Assembly (NCBI RefSeq): GCF_910596095.1
Contig: NC_056545.1
Location: 1,472,001 to 1,536,000 of the forward strand
DNA: 64,000 nt
Source of the DNA: Thunnus maccoyii
Lineage: Eukaryota; Chordata; Actinopteri; Scombriformes; Scombridae
Reading direction: 5' to 3'
Below, one piece after another: positions 1-11,999 of the stretch (position 1 is the stretch's first letter; each line of letters starts with the position of its first letter). The notes beneath the pieces are model-generated. The model had not been told where the DNA came from and did not search any database. It was given only the letters and a program-made list of their open reading frames with translations. A program made the position numbers and the translations under genes.

Positions 1-330
1 ACAAATATGTCAAAGATCTGAAACATCAGCGGTAAACTTCATGTTTAGTGTGTCGGTCACGCAGAAGCTTCCTTCTGCAGCCGCCATTTTGAACATTTCA
101 ACAACCACAAACAGAAATGAAAGAAGAAGAAACAAAGAAATGAGAAAGATGAAAGTATTTTAAAACGACAAAAGTGACAAATTATTATCACATGTCGATA
201 TTTAGCATCAGTGTTTGTGTTTAGCATCATGCAGGAAGTTTTATGACATAATTTTCAATTTGTTTATCTATTTGATATTCTATTATTATTTTATTATTTA
301 TTTATACATTTCTATTTCTAATCTAAATTT

Positions 331-453
331 CTTTTTTCCATATTATTATACCAAATATTAATGTACTGCTTCTTTTTTCCATATTATTATACCAAATATT
401 AATGTACTGCTTCTTTTTTCCATATTATTATACCAAATATTAATGTACTGCTT
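331..453. repeat. 41-bp tandem repeat, three copies
   Basis: Three near-perfect 41-bp units start at 331, 372 and 413. Each contains a T-rich run, CCATATTATTATACC and ATGTACTGC. The flanking DNA (1-330 and 454-940) is AT-rich and shows no gene. Confidence 0.9.
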
Positions 454-942
454 CAATTATTATTATTTATGTTCATGTTAACTCACATGCACACAAAATA
501 AACACGTATGTTTATTTATTCATCTATTTTTTGTTCTTTTTATTGCAAACTTTGGCTAAAGTTTTAAAATAATATGTTTTTTAAAGGGAAGATGTTAAAT
601 CAGCTGAATGTTAATTATTACATAACTGAAGGTCTATATGTATATACAGTATATATAGATAGATGCTAGCACGGCTGTAGACTTAGTCTGAATTTAACAG
701 ATATAACATGTTGATCAGTGATCTTTACAGGTTTGGACAGATGCTGGCCAGCTGTTTCCTCTTGCTTCCAGTCTTTATGCTAAGCTAGGCTAACTACCAA
801 GTAGCTTTACCACCATAACAGACAGACGGAGTGGAATCATGGACGGATGCTCTATGCGCCCGTAGAGCTACAGGGGCTGAGACGGGCTAACTTCCTGTTT
901 TCCAGGTTAACTTCTGGGTTGTGTATCCACTGACTTACAGAT

Positions 943-1457
943 GCTGCGTCTCAAATCGCTTCACTTCTGTACTTACACTTCACATTTTGAGTGCATAAGT
1001 GCGTTCACACTGAGAAGTATGGGGAAATGCACTCAAAACAGTCAAAAAGTTGAGTGTGGAACTATGGACACTTCTCGCTCTCAATGGTCGCCATCTTGGC
1101 TACGTAGCAGAAGGGGAGGGACCACTTTTCAAACTGGAAATGGCAGCCGGGTACATTGTATCTACGGTGAACATCACCACATTATAAACATATAAGTTAT
1201 ACATGTGTTTTTTATCACTAAGCACCACTAGACTGTTGTCAGATATAAACCATCAGGATGTTTTTTTGGGTTAATTTAGCAGTCTGTAATGATTTGGTAG
1301 CGCGAATGCTAACGCTAGCTAATGCTAATTTGCGATCGTCGTTTCCGGTAAGTGCACAACAGCCGTGTTTGATTTGATACAACACTATCCTGTAGAAATT
1401 CGCGCCCTACGCCAGTAAGTACGTAATGTACTAACAGAATGTGATTTGAGACACAGC
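943..1457. mobile_element. MITE-like element with terminal inverted repeats
   Basis: The left end reads GCTGCGTCTCAAATCGC. The right end, read on the other strand, is GCTGTGTCTCAAATCAC, so the two ends form an inverted repeat of about 17 bp with two mismatches. There is no transposase ORF, so this is probably a non-autonomous DNA element; the superfamily was not determined. Confidence 0.65.
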
Positions 1458-2587
1458 TGGGAAAAAGCTTTTTGGTGGCAACAGCATCACATGACGTTAT
1501 AATTACAGTTTGTTATACGGAGGTTTGAGTTGAATCCATCTGCTCTGCTAACGCTCAGTAAGACAGTGAACTAATGTCAAACTGCTCCTTTAACAGCTAA
1601 ACGCTAGTAGAGAACGATTAAACATCTCTGCACATATAATTCACTCTGTTAACTGTTTTCACGTATATGACAGACAGACAGAGTTGTTTATTAACTGCAG
1701 CAGAAAAAACAGGTTTTGTTCAGCGTCAGTCGACTGGAAACAGAAACACAGACGACGGATCAACCAAACCTCGTTCAAAAAAAAGTCAAATTTTAACTTC
1801 AACCACGTTAATTTTTCTTCTCATCTTGAGACACAACAGGAAAGAAAAACTGAAAAACTCATTTTAATCATTTTAATACTTTGTTCATTCTGCTCAATGT
1901 CCTCATTTCATCAGTTTATTTAGTTTCTTTCTTACTTTACATGTTTATGTGTTTGTATGTTGTGTGTGTGTGTTTATTTAGCCAATCAATCAATCAATTC
2001 TGCCCATTTTAGACAGAACAAGACATTTGAAGCATCATGTTAGACTTAAACAATCAGTTGCAGATGAATCAAAGCGTTTTAATGACCTCAGAACGAACTT
2101 TTTAACATTTTTAAGCTCCACGACCGATCAGATGAATCATCAGGACGCGTCGCGGCTGCAAAGAGACGCAACCGAAGGTAAATTACTCTCAAAATCATAA
2201 ATACTGTTCGTTCAATGCAACAAAAGCGTGTTTACGCAGTTTAAAAAATAATATTGAAATAAATTGAAGGAGTATCGGGGCAATAAAATTGACAGAAAAT
2301 ACATTTTTATTGCTAAAAACGTGTCTGTGCAGAAGTTCTAAATGCATCATTAAGAAGGATAAATAAATGTTCAACATTATAACATATATAAACTGTGACT
2401 GTCAGAGGAGCAGCTGAAGATCAATAATGTTTAAAATCATAACTAGTGTTTACATGAAGGTTTAATATGTTGAGCTGTGATGGTTCATGATTCATACATT
2501 CATACGTTTCTCTCTGTTTATCTCATTGAGGATGTGACCAGGACTTCCTGATGCATATTTAAACATGAAATTTAATTTTAAATTCTT

Positions 2588-3224
2588 TTTTTGGGGGGGG
2601 GGGACGAGGGGGGGGGGGTAGCTGCTGCGACCGTGATGTCACAGTGATGTCACTTCTGTTTCAGCTCTGACTGGAAATGAACTCAAAGACCCTCCGAAAG
2701 TCTGAGTGTGTGAGAAGTGATGAGATCATGTGGCCATTTATCAAAGGATGCAAATCACACACACACACACACACACACAAACAAACACACACAAACACAC
2801 ACACACACACTTACCATCCAAAGCCTCCAAACGACACGCTCCTCTTCCTCCTCAGCATGGTCTCTCGCTCCTCTTTGTCCTCCTTTTCTTCTTATTGTGT
2901 CTGGATTTCTCTCTCTCTGGTCTCTCTCCTCCCTCTCCTTCCTCTCCCTCCCTCCTTCTCTCTCTTTCCTCTCCCTCCCTCTCCCTCTCTTTCCCCTCTC
3001 TCTCTCTCTCTCTCTCTATCTCCTCATCCCTCCACCTATAAATACTCTCATCTCAGACTCGCTCTCGCTGCCTCTCTGTATCCTCCCGCTGTGTCTCCTC
3101 CTGCCGTTAATGTTTCTCTCACTTCAATCCACTGCACACAGCCAGCAGAGAGAGAGAGAGAGAGAGAGTATAAGTGGAGGTATACATGCTGTGTCTCTCT
3201 CTCTCTCTCTCTCTCTCTCCACCC
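2588..3224. repeat. Cluster of G-runs, (CA)n, (CT)n and (GA)n microsatellites
   Basis: Two G-runs at about 2,593-2,628 are followed by an interrupted (CA)n tract (about 2,757-2,811), a long pyrimidine-rich CT tract (about 2,900-3,030), (GA)n at about 3,147-3,169 and (CT)n at about 3,193-3,221. The overlapping open frames of 100-283 codons are by-products of these repeats. Confidence 0.9.
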
Positions 3225-3857
3225 TGACGAAGCAGAAAACCCAGCAGAGATGCTGTCAGTCAGAAAACTTATCATACATAATAAATGGAGATAAATGGAC
3301 GTCAGATTACTGGATGTTCTGTTACGCAACAACAACGCTCCTGCAGCCTGAAACTCACACACAAATATTTAGATATGAATATATTGATCCTACACATGTC
3401 AGCAGGCTGGCAGCAGGCGGGGTTAAAGGAAAGATTCACAGTTTTTTTTTAAAGTCTGGGAGCACGGAGGTCATTCGGAGACTTTTTAATGACCTGAGAA
3501 AGAGAAGAGTTTATATTCTACAACTAAAACTGCATCTGATGCTTTTAAAGGTTGGTTTTTTTTTCTGAGACTCAAATGTTTTTAGGCCAAAAAAACTATT
3601 GAAATAAAGTGAATCTTATTCCTGAAATAGTGGAGATAAATGTGAGTTCAGATGTTCTGGTTGGATACGTTCAGCTGCATTTATAAAACATATAAAATTG
3701 ACTTTAAATTAAATAGATTTTACGTTTGTGAAGTTAATATTTGACCGTTTCTGTGCCAACAAACAGAAAGCAACAGGATCTTTTTTTTCCTCTTCAGTGA
3801 TTTAAATAACAAAGATCACTGAATTAAAGAGACATTTAAATAAAGACACAACAAATG

Positions 3858-3895
<38 letters not shown>

Positions 3896-3911
3896 TGTGT
3901 GTGTGTGTGTG
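3858..3911. repeat. (TG)n microsatellite
   Basis: About 26 TG dinucleotides with one TA interruption. Confidence 0.95.
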
Positions 3912-4945
3912 TTTTCCTCTAATTTGGGTTCTCAGTGTTTAATCCTGTGTAAAAATCCTCCAGCAGCTGAATACATTTACATGAAATTAGCAGTGAAAAT
4001 ACGACATAAAACAGGATTAACAGAGAATGTAAAGTGTGAGCCGAGTCCTTCCTTCATTCAACAAAACATAAACAACAGTTTACAGCACCGACAGCGACCC
4101 CGACAGGCTGCAGCCTTCATCACACACACACAATATGAAACATCCAGAGTCTGATCGGAGGAGATAAAGGTGTGAAGTTTGTCCTGCAGGTGGCGCTACA
4201 GGAGGAAAATGTTTGGTGTTCTTCCTCTGAGGGACCAAACGACTTTCATTGTAGATTTTAATCCAGCGATTATTTTCTCGATCTCAATTATTTAATCAAT
4301 AAAACATCAGAAAACTGTGAGAAACAACCATCACTACATGAGCACGAGATGACATCATGTCTAACGTGTTTGAAAAGGGAGTTAAACCATCGATCATTTT
4401 CTGTCAATCGATTTATTGGCCGAACAAACATTATTAATATGAAATCTTGTTCTGGTGAAACAAGATTTATTTTTGCTGAAAAGTCAGAACATGTTTATTA
4501 TAGATATTCATTATATTAGCTGAAACCCCGGAGCGACATGAACAGAATGAGACTCCTCCAACAACCACCAGCAACAAGGAATCTGCAGCGTTTTACAGGT
4601 TTTATTTACAGTCTTTTATGCTTCAGGGTTCCAACAGCTAAATAACAAACAGAGAAGCTGAGGAACCTAAACTACTCAAACAAAACAGGAACAAAAAGAC
4701 GAGCCGCTAATCTAACTCCTAAAAACAACAGAAAATAATTCAACAACATTGCTGCTCATCCCGACAAAACTGACTGGTATTTAACGACAACATTACACAT
4801 CCAAACATGTTGGTTGGAAGAGGAGAGAGATGAGCCTGCAGCAGCTGGAAGAAGCCTTAAAGCTGCAGGCTGCTGGAGCCAATCAGCTCCCTGGAACAAC
4901 CTGCACACTCACACAGTCACAATCATTCAGTTAGCCCCCGAATAC

Positions 4946-5978
4946 CTGCATCCCGCCTGCATCCCACCTGCATCCCACCTACATCCCACCTGCATCCCAC
5001 CTACATCCCACCTGCATCCCACCTGCATCCCACCTGCATCCCACCTACATCCCACCTACATCCCACCTGCATCCCACCTGCATCCCACCTACATCCCACC
5101 TACATCCCACCTGCATCCCACCTGCATCCCACCTGCATCCCACCTACATCCCACCTGCATCCCACCTGCATCCCACCTGCATCCTAACTACATCCCACCT
5201 GCATCCCACCTGCATCCTACCTGCATCCCACCTGCATCCCACCTACATCCCACCTGCATCCCACCTACATCCCGCCTACATCCTACCTGCATCCCACCTA
5301 CATCCCACCTACATCCTACCTGCATCCCACCTACATCCCACCTACATCCTAACTACATCCCGCCTGCATCCCACCTACATCCCACCTGCATCCCACCTAC
5401 ATCCCGCCTACATCCTACCTGCATCCCACCTACATCCCACCTGCATCCCACCTACATCCCACCTACATCCCACCTACATCCCACCTACATCCCACCTACA
5501 TCCTACCTGCATCCCACCTACATCCCACCTACATCCTACCTGCATCCCACCTGCATCCCACCTACATCCTACCTGCATCCCGCCTACATCCCACCTGCAT
5601 CCCACCTGCATCCCACCTACATCCCACCTACATCCTACCTGCATCCCACCTACATCCCACCTACATCCCACCTGCATCCCACCTGCATCCCACCTACATC
5701 CTACCTGCATCCCGCCTACATCCCACCTGCATCCTACCTGCATCCCACCTACATCCCACCTGCATCCCACCTACATCCTACCTGCATCCCACCTACATCC
5801 CACCTACATCCTACCTGCATCCCACCTACATCCCACCTACATCCTACCTGCATCCCACCTGCATCCCACCTGCATCCCACCTACATCCTACCTGCATCCC
5901 ACCTGCATCCCACCTGCATCCCACCTACATCCTACCTGCATCCCGCCTACATCCCACCTGCATCCTACCTGCATCCCA
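4946..5978. repeat. 1-kb minisatellite of an 11-bp C-rich unit
   Basis: About 94 head-to-tail copies of an 11-bp unit, mostly CATCCCACCTG or CATCCCACCTA, with recurrent variants such as CATCCTACCTG and CATCCCGCCTA. Because 11 is not a multiple of 3, the translation repeats every 11 residues and stays open over the whole array on the plus strand. That yields a 458-codon frame which is not a gene. Purines are almost confined to one strand. Confidence 0.97.
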
Positions 5979-6005
5979 TCACACACAGACACCACAGCAG
6001 GAACC

Positions 6006-6009
<4 letters not shown>

Positions 6010-6088
<79 letters not shown>
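6010..6088. repeat. (GA)n microsatellite
   Basis: An almost uninterrupted GA tract of about 79 bp lies 30 bp after the 11-bp minisatellite. The purine-rich strand switches between the two arrays. Confidence 0.97.
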
Positions 6089-6090
<2 letters not shown>

Positions 6091-7440
6091 TAAAACAAAT
6101 ACGAATTACACAGCAGCAAAATGCTCAAACAACATCTGGGTCATAACGTTCACATATAGAAAATGTATAATATCGTCTGGAAAACTTTAAAACCTTTGCA
6201 GACGTCTGCACACAGGATTTCTGGGTAATGAAGTCCTCATCACTCGCTACGTCTTGTTCACTTTGTGCCAAAAATGTTCTCATAAAACTACAGATTTCTG
6301 AACCAAACGTTACAGAAACAGAACAGCAGGTAGAACTCTTATTATCACTGCATTAGTTTGGAAATGCTGCCAAATAGTGATGGGTATTATTCATAATTTC
6401 CTGATGTTTAATAGACAAATATATAATAGACAATTCATCAATTCATCAAGATAACATTCTGTAGATTAATAGAAAATAGTTCATTGTTTAGCTGTCTGAC
6501 TTTACTGTTTTGGTTCACTCTCTCTCACTCGACTCCGTAACTGCTGGATGTGGAAATAAACAACTGTTTACCAACAAGCTCAACATATCAAGCTGATAAT
6601 ATGTCAGAGTTGTTTTCACTATGTGTTTCTGATGAAAACTAGAGGACAAAACATCAGTTAACGCAGGTTCAAAGTTGCTCTTCAGTGATTAAGTATTGCA
6701 CTTCCATAAAAACACTGGATCCTACATTTCCCATAATGCAACTCAACAGTGTCTTCTCATTAGAACCTCCCTGCTTGTAAACAGCTTTAAAACTCCACAA
6801 CTCCAGGTTGTAACACAGACTTTATGTTTTAAATCTGATGACATCACTGTGTCATCATCATCAGGGTTATTTTTTTTTCTTCCTCACATGCTGAGGAGGA
6901 CAAACCAGGACCAGTCAAAATATTTCATCTATGCTTCATCTTTTTGTTGTGCAGATCAACGTGCACAGACTTGTTGCAGACAAGATAATCCACATGAGCA
7001 ACATACAGCAGCTCCTTAACAACACAGCGTGGTTGTTCACAGACCATATGTGTCGACCTGTGTGATGCCTCAGCTCCGCCAGCAGAGAGACAGAGAGACA
7101 AGAGAGAGGAAACGGGGGACATTTTGTTCTCATGTTAAAGGCCACAGAGAGCAGGTGGCCATCACACACACACACATAAACAATCCCAACACACGGTGAG
7201 GTGTGAGGTGAGACAGAGTGCAACAACAAACTGGCTTTACTGTCTGTACAAAGCCTTCTTATCTCAGAGCAAACAGATAATATATATCTATATTTTTTAT
7301 ATATATATAAGTTACAAAAACTATAATTTGATTATAAAAACTGTTGCTATTCTGTGGATGAAGTAATCGATTAATCGTTGCAGCTGTGCTTACATTCATC
7401 GGGTAAAAAATATATAAATAATAAAATAAAATCACTTGTC
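6089..7440. other. Gene-free stretch
   Basis: No gene was recognised. Around 7,360-7,385 there is a short remnant of a widespread fish repeat, recognisable by its TCGATTAATCG core next to GCAGC. The T-rich stretch just below 7,441 could serve as the Pol III terminator of the tRNA-Ser gene. Confidence 0.55.
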
Positions 7441-7522
7441 CGCTGCGAGCAGGGTTCGAACCTGCGCGGGGAGACCCCATTGGATTTCAAGTCCAACGCC
7501 TTAACCACTCGGCCATCGCAGC
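7441..7522 (-). tRNA. tRNA-Ser (anticodon TGA)
   Basis: Read on the minus strand this is an 82-nt tRNA with a long variable arm, as expected for serine. The 7-bp acceptor stem pairs GCTGCGA with TCGCAGC, with G as discriminator. The A-box region reads TGGCCGAGTGG, the B-box is GGTTCGAACCC, and the anticodon loop CTTGAAA gives anticodon TGA. No intron is present. A TTTT run about 10 bp downstream fits a Pol III terminator. The stems look intact, so a functional gene is likely. Confidence 0.95.
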
Positions 7523-10500
7523 TTACGTCACAATGCGGTGGGACCGTACTATTTGTATTCGTCTTTATCCTGTTTGGCGTTCATTGTTCTCAACTAATTT
7601 AAAGTGTGTAACAATAAAATTGCCCCAGGTCTTCATACACCAGAACTAGCTAACGTGAGCTGCCTCTGCTCTGTTTACATCTGCCGTTACTTTTAGCGGT
7701 AATGGACATCGATAACACTATACAGGACCGGAAACTCAGTTATCAGACAAATAATGACAGTACGAGTTTTTAAGTCGATGTCAGGTAAGTGTAAAGTAAA
7801 AAAAAAAATCACGATTTACTCCGATATAACGCACTCCCACTATTATCAGTGGGAAGTAGCTCAAGCCTACAGGAAAAGTCGCTAGGTGTCGCTAGAGGAC
7901 GTCATGTGGAAATTTGAATATATACACACGTATTCACAGCTCATTCAGGACTCTGTCTGGCTGATGATTGGTCGATTGAACGTACCGCTGTTCTGGGCCG
8001 AGCGTGAGCTCGTGGGCGGGGCCAGCTGGGGAAACACTACTGCGCATATTCAGTGGGCCGCACAACGCGGAAGCAAACCCGGAAGCTAGAAACTTTTTTG
8101 GCGTATGTGCCAGGCGAGCAGTTCCTATAGGACTGAATGGGCGCCATTTTTAGTCCGGTATCCAGCTCTTATAATACATCCATGTATTGAAGCCTAGAGT
8201 GGAGCGATTTGACCATCACCATCTTGGATTTGGCCGTCGCCATGTTTGATTTTTGGAGCCAGAGGTGACCATATTTGGACGAGAGGGTGGAGCTGACCAT
8301 AGCGCTAGCTGCTAGCTTGGTTAGAACGGTGCATTTACAATCTATGGTTAACAGTGATAATGCTAATGCTAATTTTCGCTAGCGAAGAACAGGCTTAATA
8401 CCGTTAAAACAAAATGTACTCAGCAGAAAAACTGATCATCCGACTCACTGATGTGTCTTTTATCACAACCAAACGTTGAACAAGACTGTTTTTAGGCAAC
8501 CACAATGTTACAATTAACTTTAGTGAACTGAAAACACACTGTGAAGTAGCAGCAGCTACACCCATACACAATGGTTATGTTACATAAGCAATGCTGTTGC
8601 CGGAGTAGCGACTTGTCAATCACAACGTAGCCACGCCCTAAAGCATACGCTGCTTTATCATCTAGGTTACTCTAAATGTGATTATAATTTACAAAATGAA
8701 CATCATGCCGTATTGAAGAAGACTTGAAACTAGCAATTGAGACCACAAACTCATTATGAAACAGTTTACTGAGGTAATAAATCAAGAGAGAAGTAGGGTC
8801 ATTTTCTCATAGACTTCCATACAATCGGACTTCTTTTTGTAGCCAGTGGAGTCGCTCCCGGATGGCCATTAGATAGAATGCAGGTTTTTGATACTTCTGC
8901 ATTGGCTTCATTTTTCAGCCCCGGAGGTTGCCACTTGGATATGTCGCTAGCCGCTTTTTTGAAAAAAAGTCACTAAATCCAGTGGCAAAGTTGGTAACAC
9001 TGGGAGCAGTGCCAGGCTTTGAAGTAAATTTGACAAAGCGGCCAAACCGTGTAATTACAACGTCACATGATGCACACTGGCCCAAAAAGACTTTTTCCCA
9101 TAGACTTAGATTGTGAAAGAGGCCCCGCCCACAAGTTCCTGCTTGGCCCATGGACTTTACATTGTGGTGACGTCACACATTTTTAGATCGCTTTTCTTGG
9201 CTCGAGAAAAGTTTTACAAATACAAAACCTACATTGATCAAAAGTTCATAATAGAAAGAGTCATAATTGATGTTGTTTGCAGTTCGAGGTGTCCTGTCAA
9301 CAGTTTTACAGATTTCTCTTTTACAGTGGTGGTCTATGGGGAAAATCCTTTTTGGGCCACAGCGGGATTTTTCACTGCAATACTGCAAGTGACCACTGGG
9401 GAAAAATTGGCTGCAAGGCTTAGCGACAACGCCCTACCCAGCTCTTATTATATATCCATGCAGGAAGACAAAAAAGCTCAACTTCTTCCACATTTCTTGT
9501 GCATCCGTGCGGCCCATAGAGCAAGCGCACAAGTGACTTATTCCAGCCAAGCCGGCTACTTCCAGTTTAGCCCTCCAGCTAACTTGAATGGGAATAAAAC
9601 AATTCAATCATGCAGCACTTCTAGACTTTTGAAATGTGATTGGACTGAATGGATCCAATTATGATCATGAAACAACTCATTTTGTGGGGGTTGTGATGCT
9701 CAAAAAAATGCATCTGCTGATTTACAGATGTCTCTCTCACAATGTAAGTCTTTGGGAAAAGTCTTTTTGGGTCAGTGTGCATCACGTGATGTTGCAATCA
9801 CACCGTTTGGCTGCTATGTCAAATTTGCTTCAAAGCCCAGCACTCTTCAGTTGACAGAGGCCCATAAACAGTTCCACCTCTGATTCGAGACTGTGGTCAA
9901 GCCAGCCAACACTTCAAAAAACACGGTCACACAAGCCCCCGTGTTGTTTTGTGATACCTGTAGATACCGTTGACTGTAAAAAATAAAATATTATGGACGT
10001 AGCCACCGTGATGGTTTGTGGACTCCTGTTTTGAAGCCTTGAGTTTGACCATATTTGATAAGAGGGTGGAGCTGACCCTAGTGCAAGCTGCTAGCTTGGT
10101 TAGCAGGGTGCATTTACAGTCTATGGTTAACTGTGATAATGCTAGCATAATGCTAAATACAAAGTGCTTCACAAACAAGGACAAATAAAAGAAAGCAGCA
10201 AAATAATCAAATTTAAAAAAAAGATAAAATAATGGATAAAAGTAACACAAAGGTAACAGATAAAATCATGTAATAAGTGTTGAGAGACGATGTAAAAGAA
10301 GCCAGTCTAAGGAGTCTAAACTTTTGGACTGGAAAAACAAGTTATTCAGAAACGTGTTGTTGGTGTGCTGCTAAGTAATATCAGTTTCAGTTTGATATAT
10401 TTAATATGGTGCATTTGGGTCAAAACTATACAATGGGTGAATTAGTTGTTAAAAGCAAAAAGCTAAAAAACAAAAGTATAAGTATTTAGCTTAAATGCGT

Positions 10501-10605
10501 TGTATTAAATATTATCTATTCACACCGAAGAATACATTATGTTTGTATTGCAACCCGCCATTTTACATGTAAATACTGATTTCCGGCGGCCATGATGCGT
10601 CGTGT
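7523..10605. other. Gene-free stretch with old interspersed repeats
   Basis: No gene was recognised. Several segments recur elsewhere in the window. 8,140-8,185 matches, inverted, 34,808-34,860. 8,250-8,360 matches 10,040-10,140, sharing a GAGGGTGGAGCTGACC core. 9,545-9,720 matches 11,590-11,760. They behave like decayed non-autonomous mobile elements. The open frames here are not gene-like. Confidence 0.6.
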
Positions 10606-10677
10606 GGGGATGTAGCTCAGTGGTAGAGCGCATGCTTCGCATGTATGAGGTCCCGGGTTCAATCCCCGGCATCTCCA
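10606..10677 (+). tRNA. tRNA-Ala (anticodon CGC)
   Basis: A 72-nt cloverleaf. The acceptor stem pairs GGGGATG with CATCTCC (one G-T pair) and A is the discriminator. The A-box is TAGCTCAGTGG, the B-box is GGTTCAATCCC, and the anticodon stem-loop ATGCTTCGCAT presents CGC. A TTTT run starts 2 nt after the gene, a typical Pol III stop. No intron is present. The match to the canonical vertebrate tRNA-Ala form supports a functional gene. Confidence 0.95.
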
Positions 10678-11134
10678 CTTTTACCGCTGCTGTCCCGGAC
10701 ACTCGGACACTGCATGTGACCGATCAGGTGAGGAGATACAGATACTGAAAATTAAGATTCGGTCATTATGACATATTTTTCGTGTAACAAGACATCAGAC
10801 TCGTCTTTATTGGCCAAATATGTTTACGCATACAAGGAAATTGACTCCGGTTTAGCAGCTCTCAATGTATTTACACAAAATAACAACAATCTTTAGGATG
10901 ATCAGTGGTTAAGAAGCATTCAGATCCTTCTCACCATGCTGAGAACCTCAACATACAGCTCTTCAGAAGGTTACATGTCCAAATTGGAAATTCTATTTTG
11001 TTTTCTGACCATAGAATTCGACTATAATCGCATTATAGTTTCTTTGTCTTGAGCTGCACAATCAAATGATATCTCGTTTCTTCTTCATTTCTACCGTAAT
11101 TACATAACAACACTCAACATGGGGAAAAGGTTAC

Positions 11135-11207
11135 TGGTTCCACTGGGGCTCGAACCCAGGACCTTCTGCGTGTAAAGCAGACGTGATAACCGCTACACTA
11201 TGGAACC
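11135..11207 (-). tRNA. tRNA-Val (anticodon TAC)
   Basis: On the minus strand this is a 73-nt tRNA starting GGTTCCATAGTG and ending in CACTATGGAACC-type pairing partners, with discriminator A. The A-box is TAGTGTAGCGG, the B-box is GGTTCGAGCCC, and the anticodon loop CTTTACA gives TAC. A TTTT run follows on the minus strand. It lies 0.5 kb from tRNA-Ala and 3.6 kb from tRNA-Ser, on mixed strands. Confidence 0.95.
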
Positions 11208-11559
11208 AGATGCCACAATAGCAGCAAAAAAATATTTTTATTTTCTATCAAGGTGCTTTTGTAACGACAGTTCTGCAAATCTAACGTACTGTATTTACGA
11301 TTTCTTCTAATTTTCTAATTTAACACTCTCTGTATACAGTAGATTGCACTGACGCTGGCGAGTTAGGCTGGATATTTGTGACACTACATGCATTATTTTA
11401 ATAGGATGATTAACATAATGGACAGATTAAAAGTATAGGGTAGAACTTTTACTTTTAAATGAACGTCCGTTACATTTAAGCCCTTGCCAAACGAGTTCAC
11501 ACAATGCTGATTAAGCCTATCACCTTTTGTTTTCACAGTGGCGACGGCTCCGCGCTGAT

Positions 11560-11872
11560 AAATGTATACTGGCAGAGCATGCGCACTAGAGACTTCCGAC
11601 CTCCGGTTAGCTCTCTGCTAACTTGAATGGGGATAAGATCATTTAATCGTGCGGCTCTTCTAGTCTTTCTAAATGTTATCGGACCGAATGGATCAAATTA
11701 CGAGTCATTTCGCGGGTGTTGCGTGACGCTCAAACCAGTTCATCCACCATTTTACAGCCGCAACAGAGTAGGCTCCGACGTAGCTTATGACGTAAGCACG
11801 TATCGACAGTTTTTTTTTGTAATTACTCTCACTGCCAGAAGGGGGAGACAAAAGTCCCGCACTGCAGCTTTA
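11560..11872. repeat. Interspersed repeat, second copy of the 9,545-9,720 family
   Basis: The segment shares an extended, diverged match with 9,545-9,720, including CTAACTTGAATGGG and GACTGAATGGATC-like blocks. It ends in a GCAGCTTTAA tail, common in fish non-autonomous elements. No coding potential is evident. Confidence 0.55.
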
Positions 11873-11999
11873 AGCTGTTACATGTTAACACAGCCAGTAA
11901 AATCCTGAATAGAAATACTCAAGTAAAGTAGTGAAAGTAGTGACATTCTGAATACTAAAGGATTGAGTTTCTTAATGTGTCTTAATCGTCACACAGTCA

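Larger units (their letters stand above)
1458..4945. other. Gene-free stretch with simple repeats
   Basis: No coding exon, tRNA or recognised gene was found on either strand. Open frames here are short or run through microsatellites. Apart from the microsatellites listed separately, the stretch is AT-rich non-coding DNA. It could contain UTR or promoter sequence of an off-window gene, which cannot be judged here. Confidence 0.6.

Noticed and set aside
2677-3568. Overlapping plus-strand frames of 103-283 codons
   Set aside because: They run through (CA)n, (CT)n and (GA)n microsatellites and give Ser/Leu/Pro-rich or Thr/His-rich low-complexity peptides.
4946-5978. Possible CRISPR-like array
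   Set aside because: The units are contiguous 11-bp repeats with no spacers, in a vertebrate genome; it is a minisatellite.
4814-6190. 458-codon open frame on the plus strand
   Set aside because: It is almost entirely translation of the 11-bp minisatellite and the GA tract. No splice sites, domain or codon signature supports a gene.
9113-9664. 183-codon plus-strand frame
   Set aside because: It spans interspersed-repeat sequence (the part from 9,545 recurs at 11,590). No domain, no conserved exon structure and mixed composition.
10606-10677. tRNA-Ala as the head of a SINE
   Set aside because: A perfect cloverleaf, an immediate T-run terminator and the absence of a SINE body or tail favour a genuine tRNA gene.
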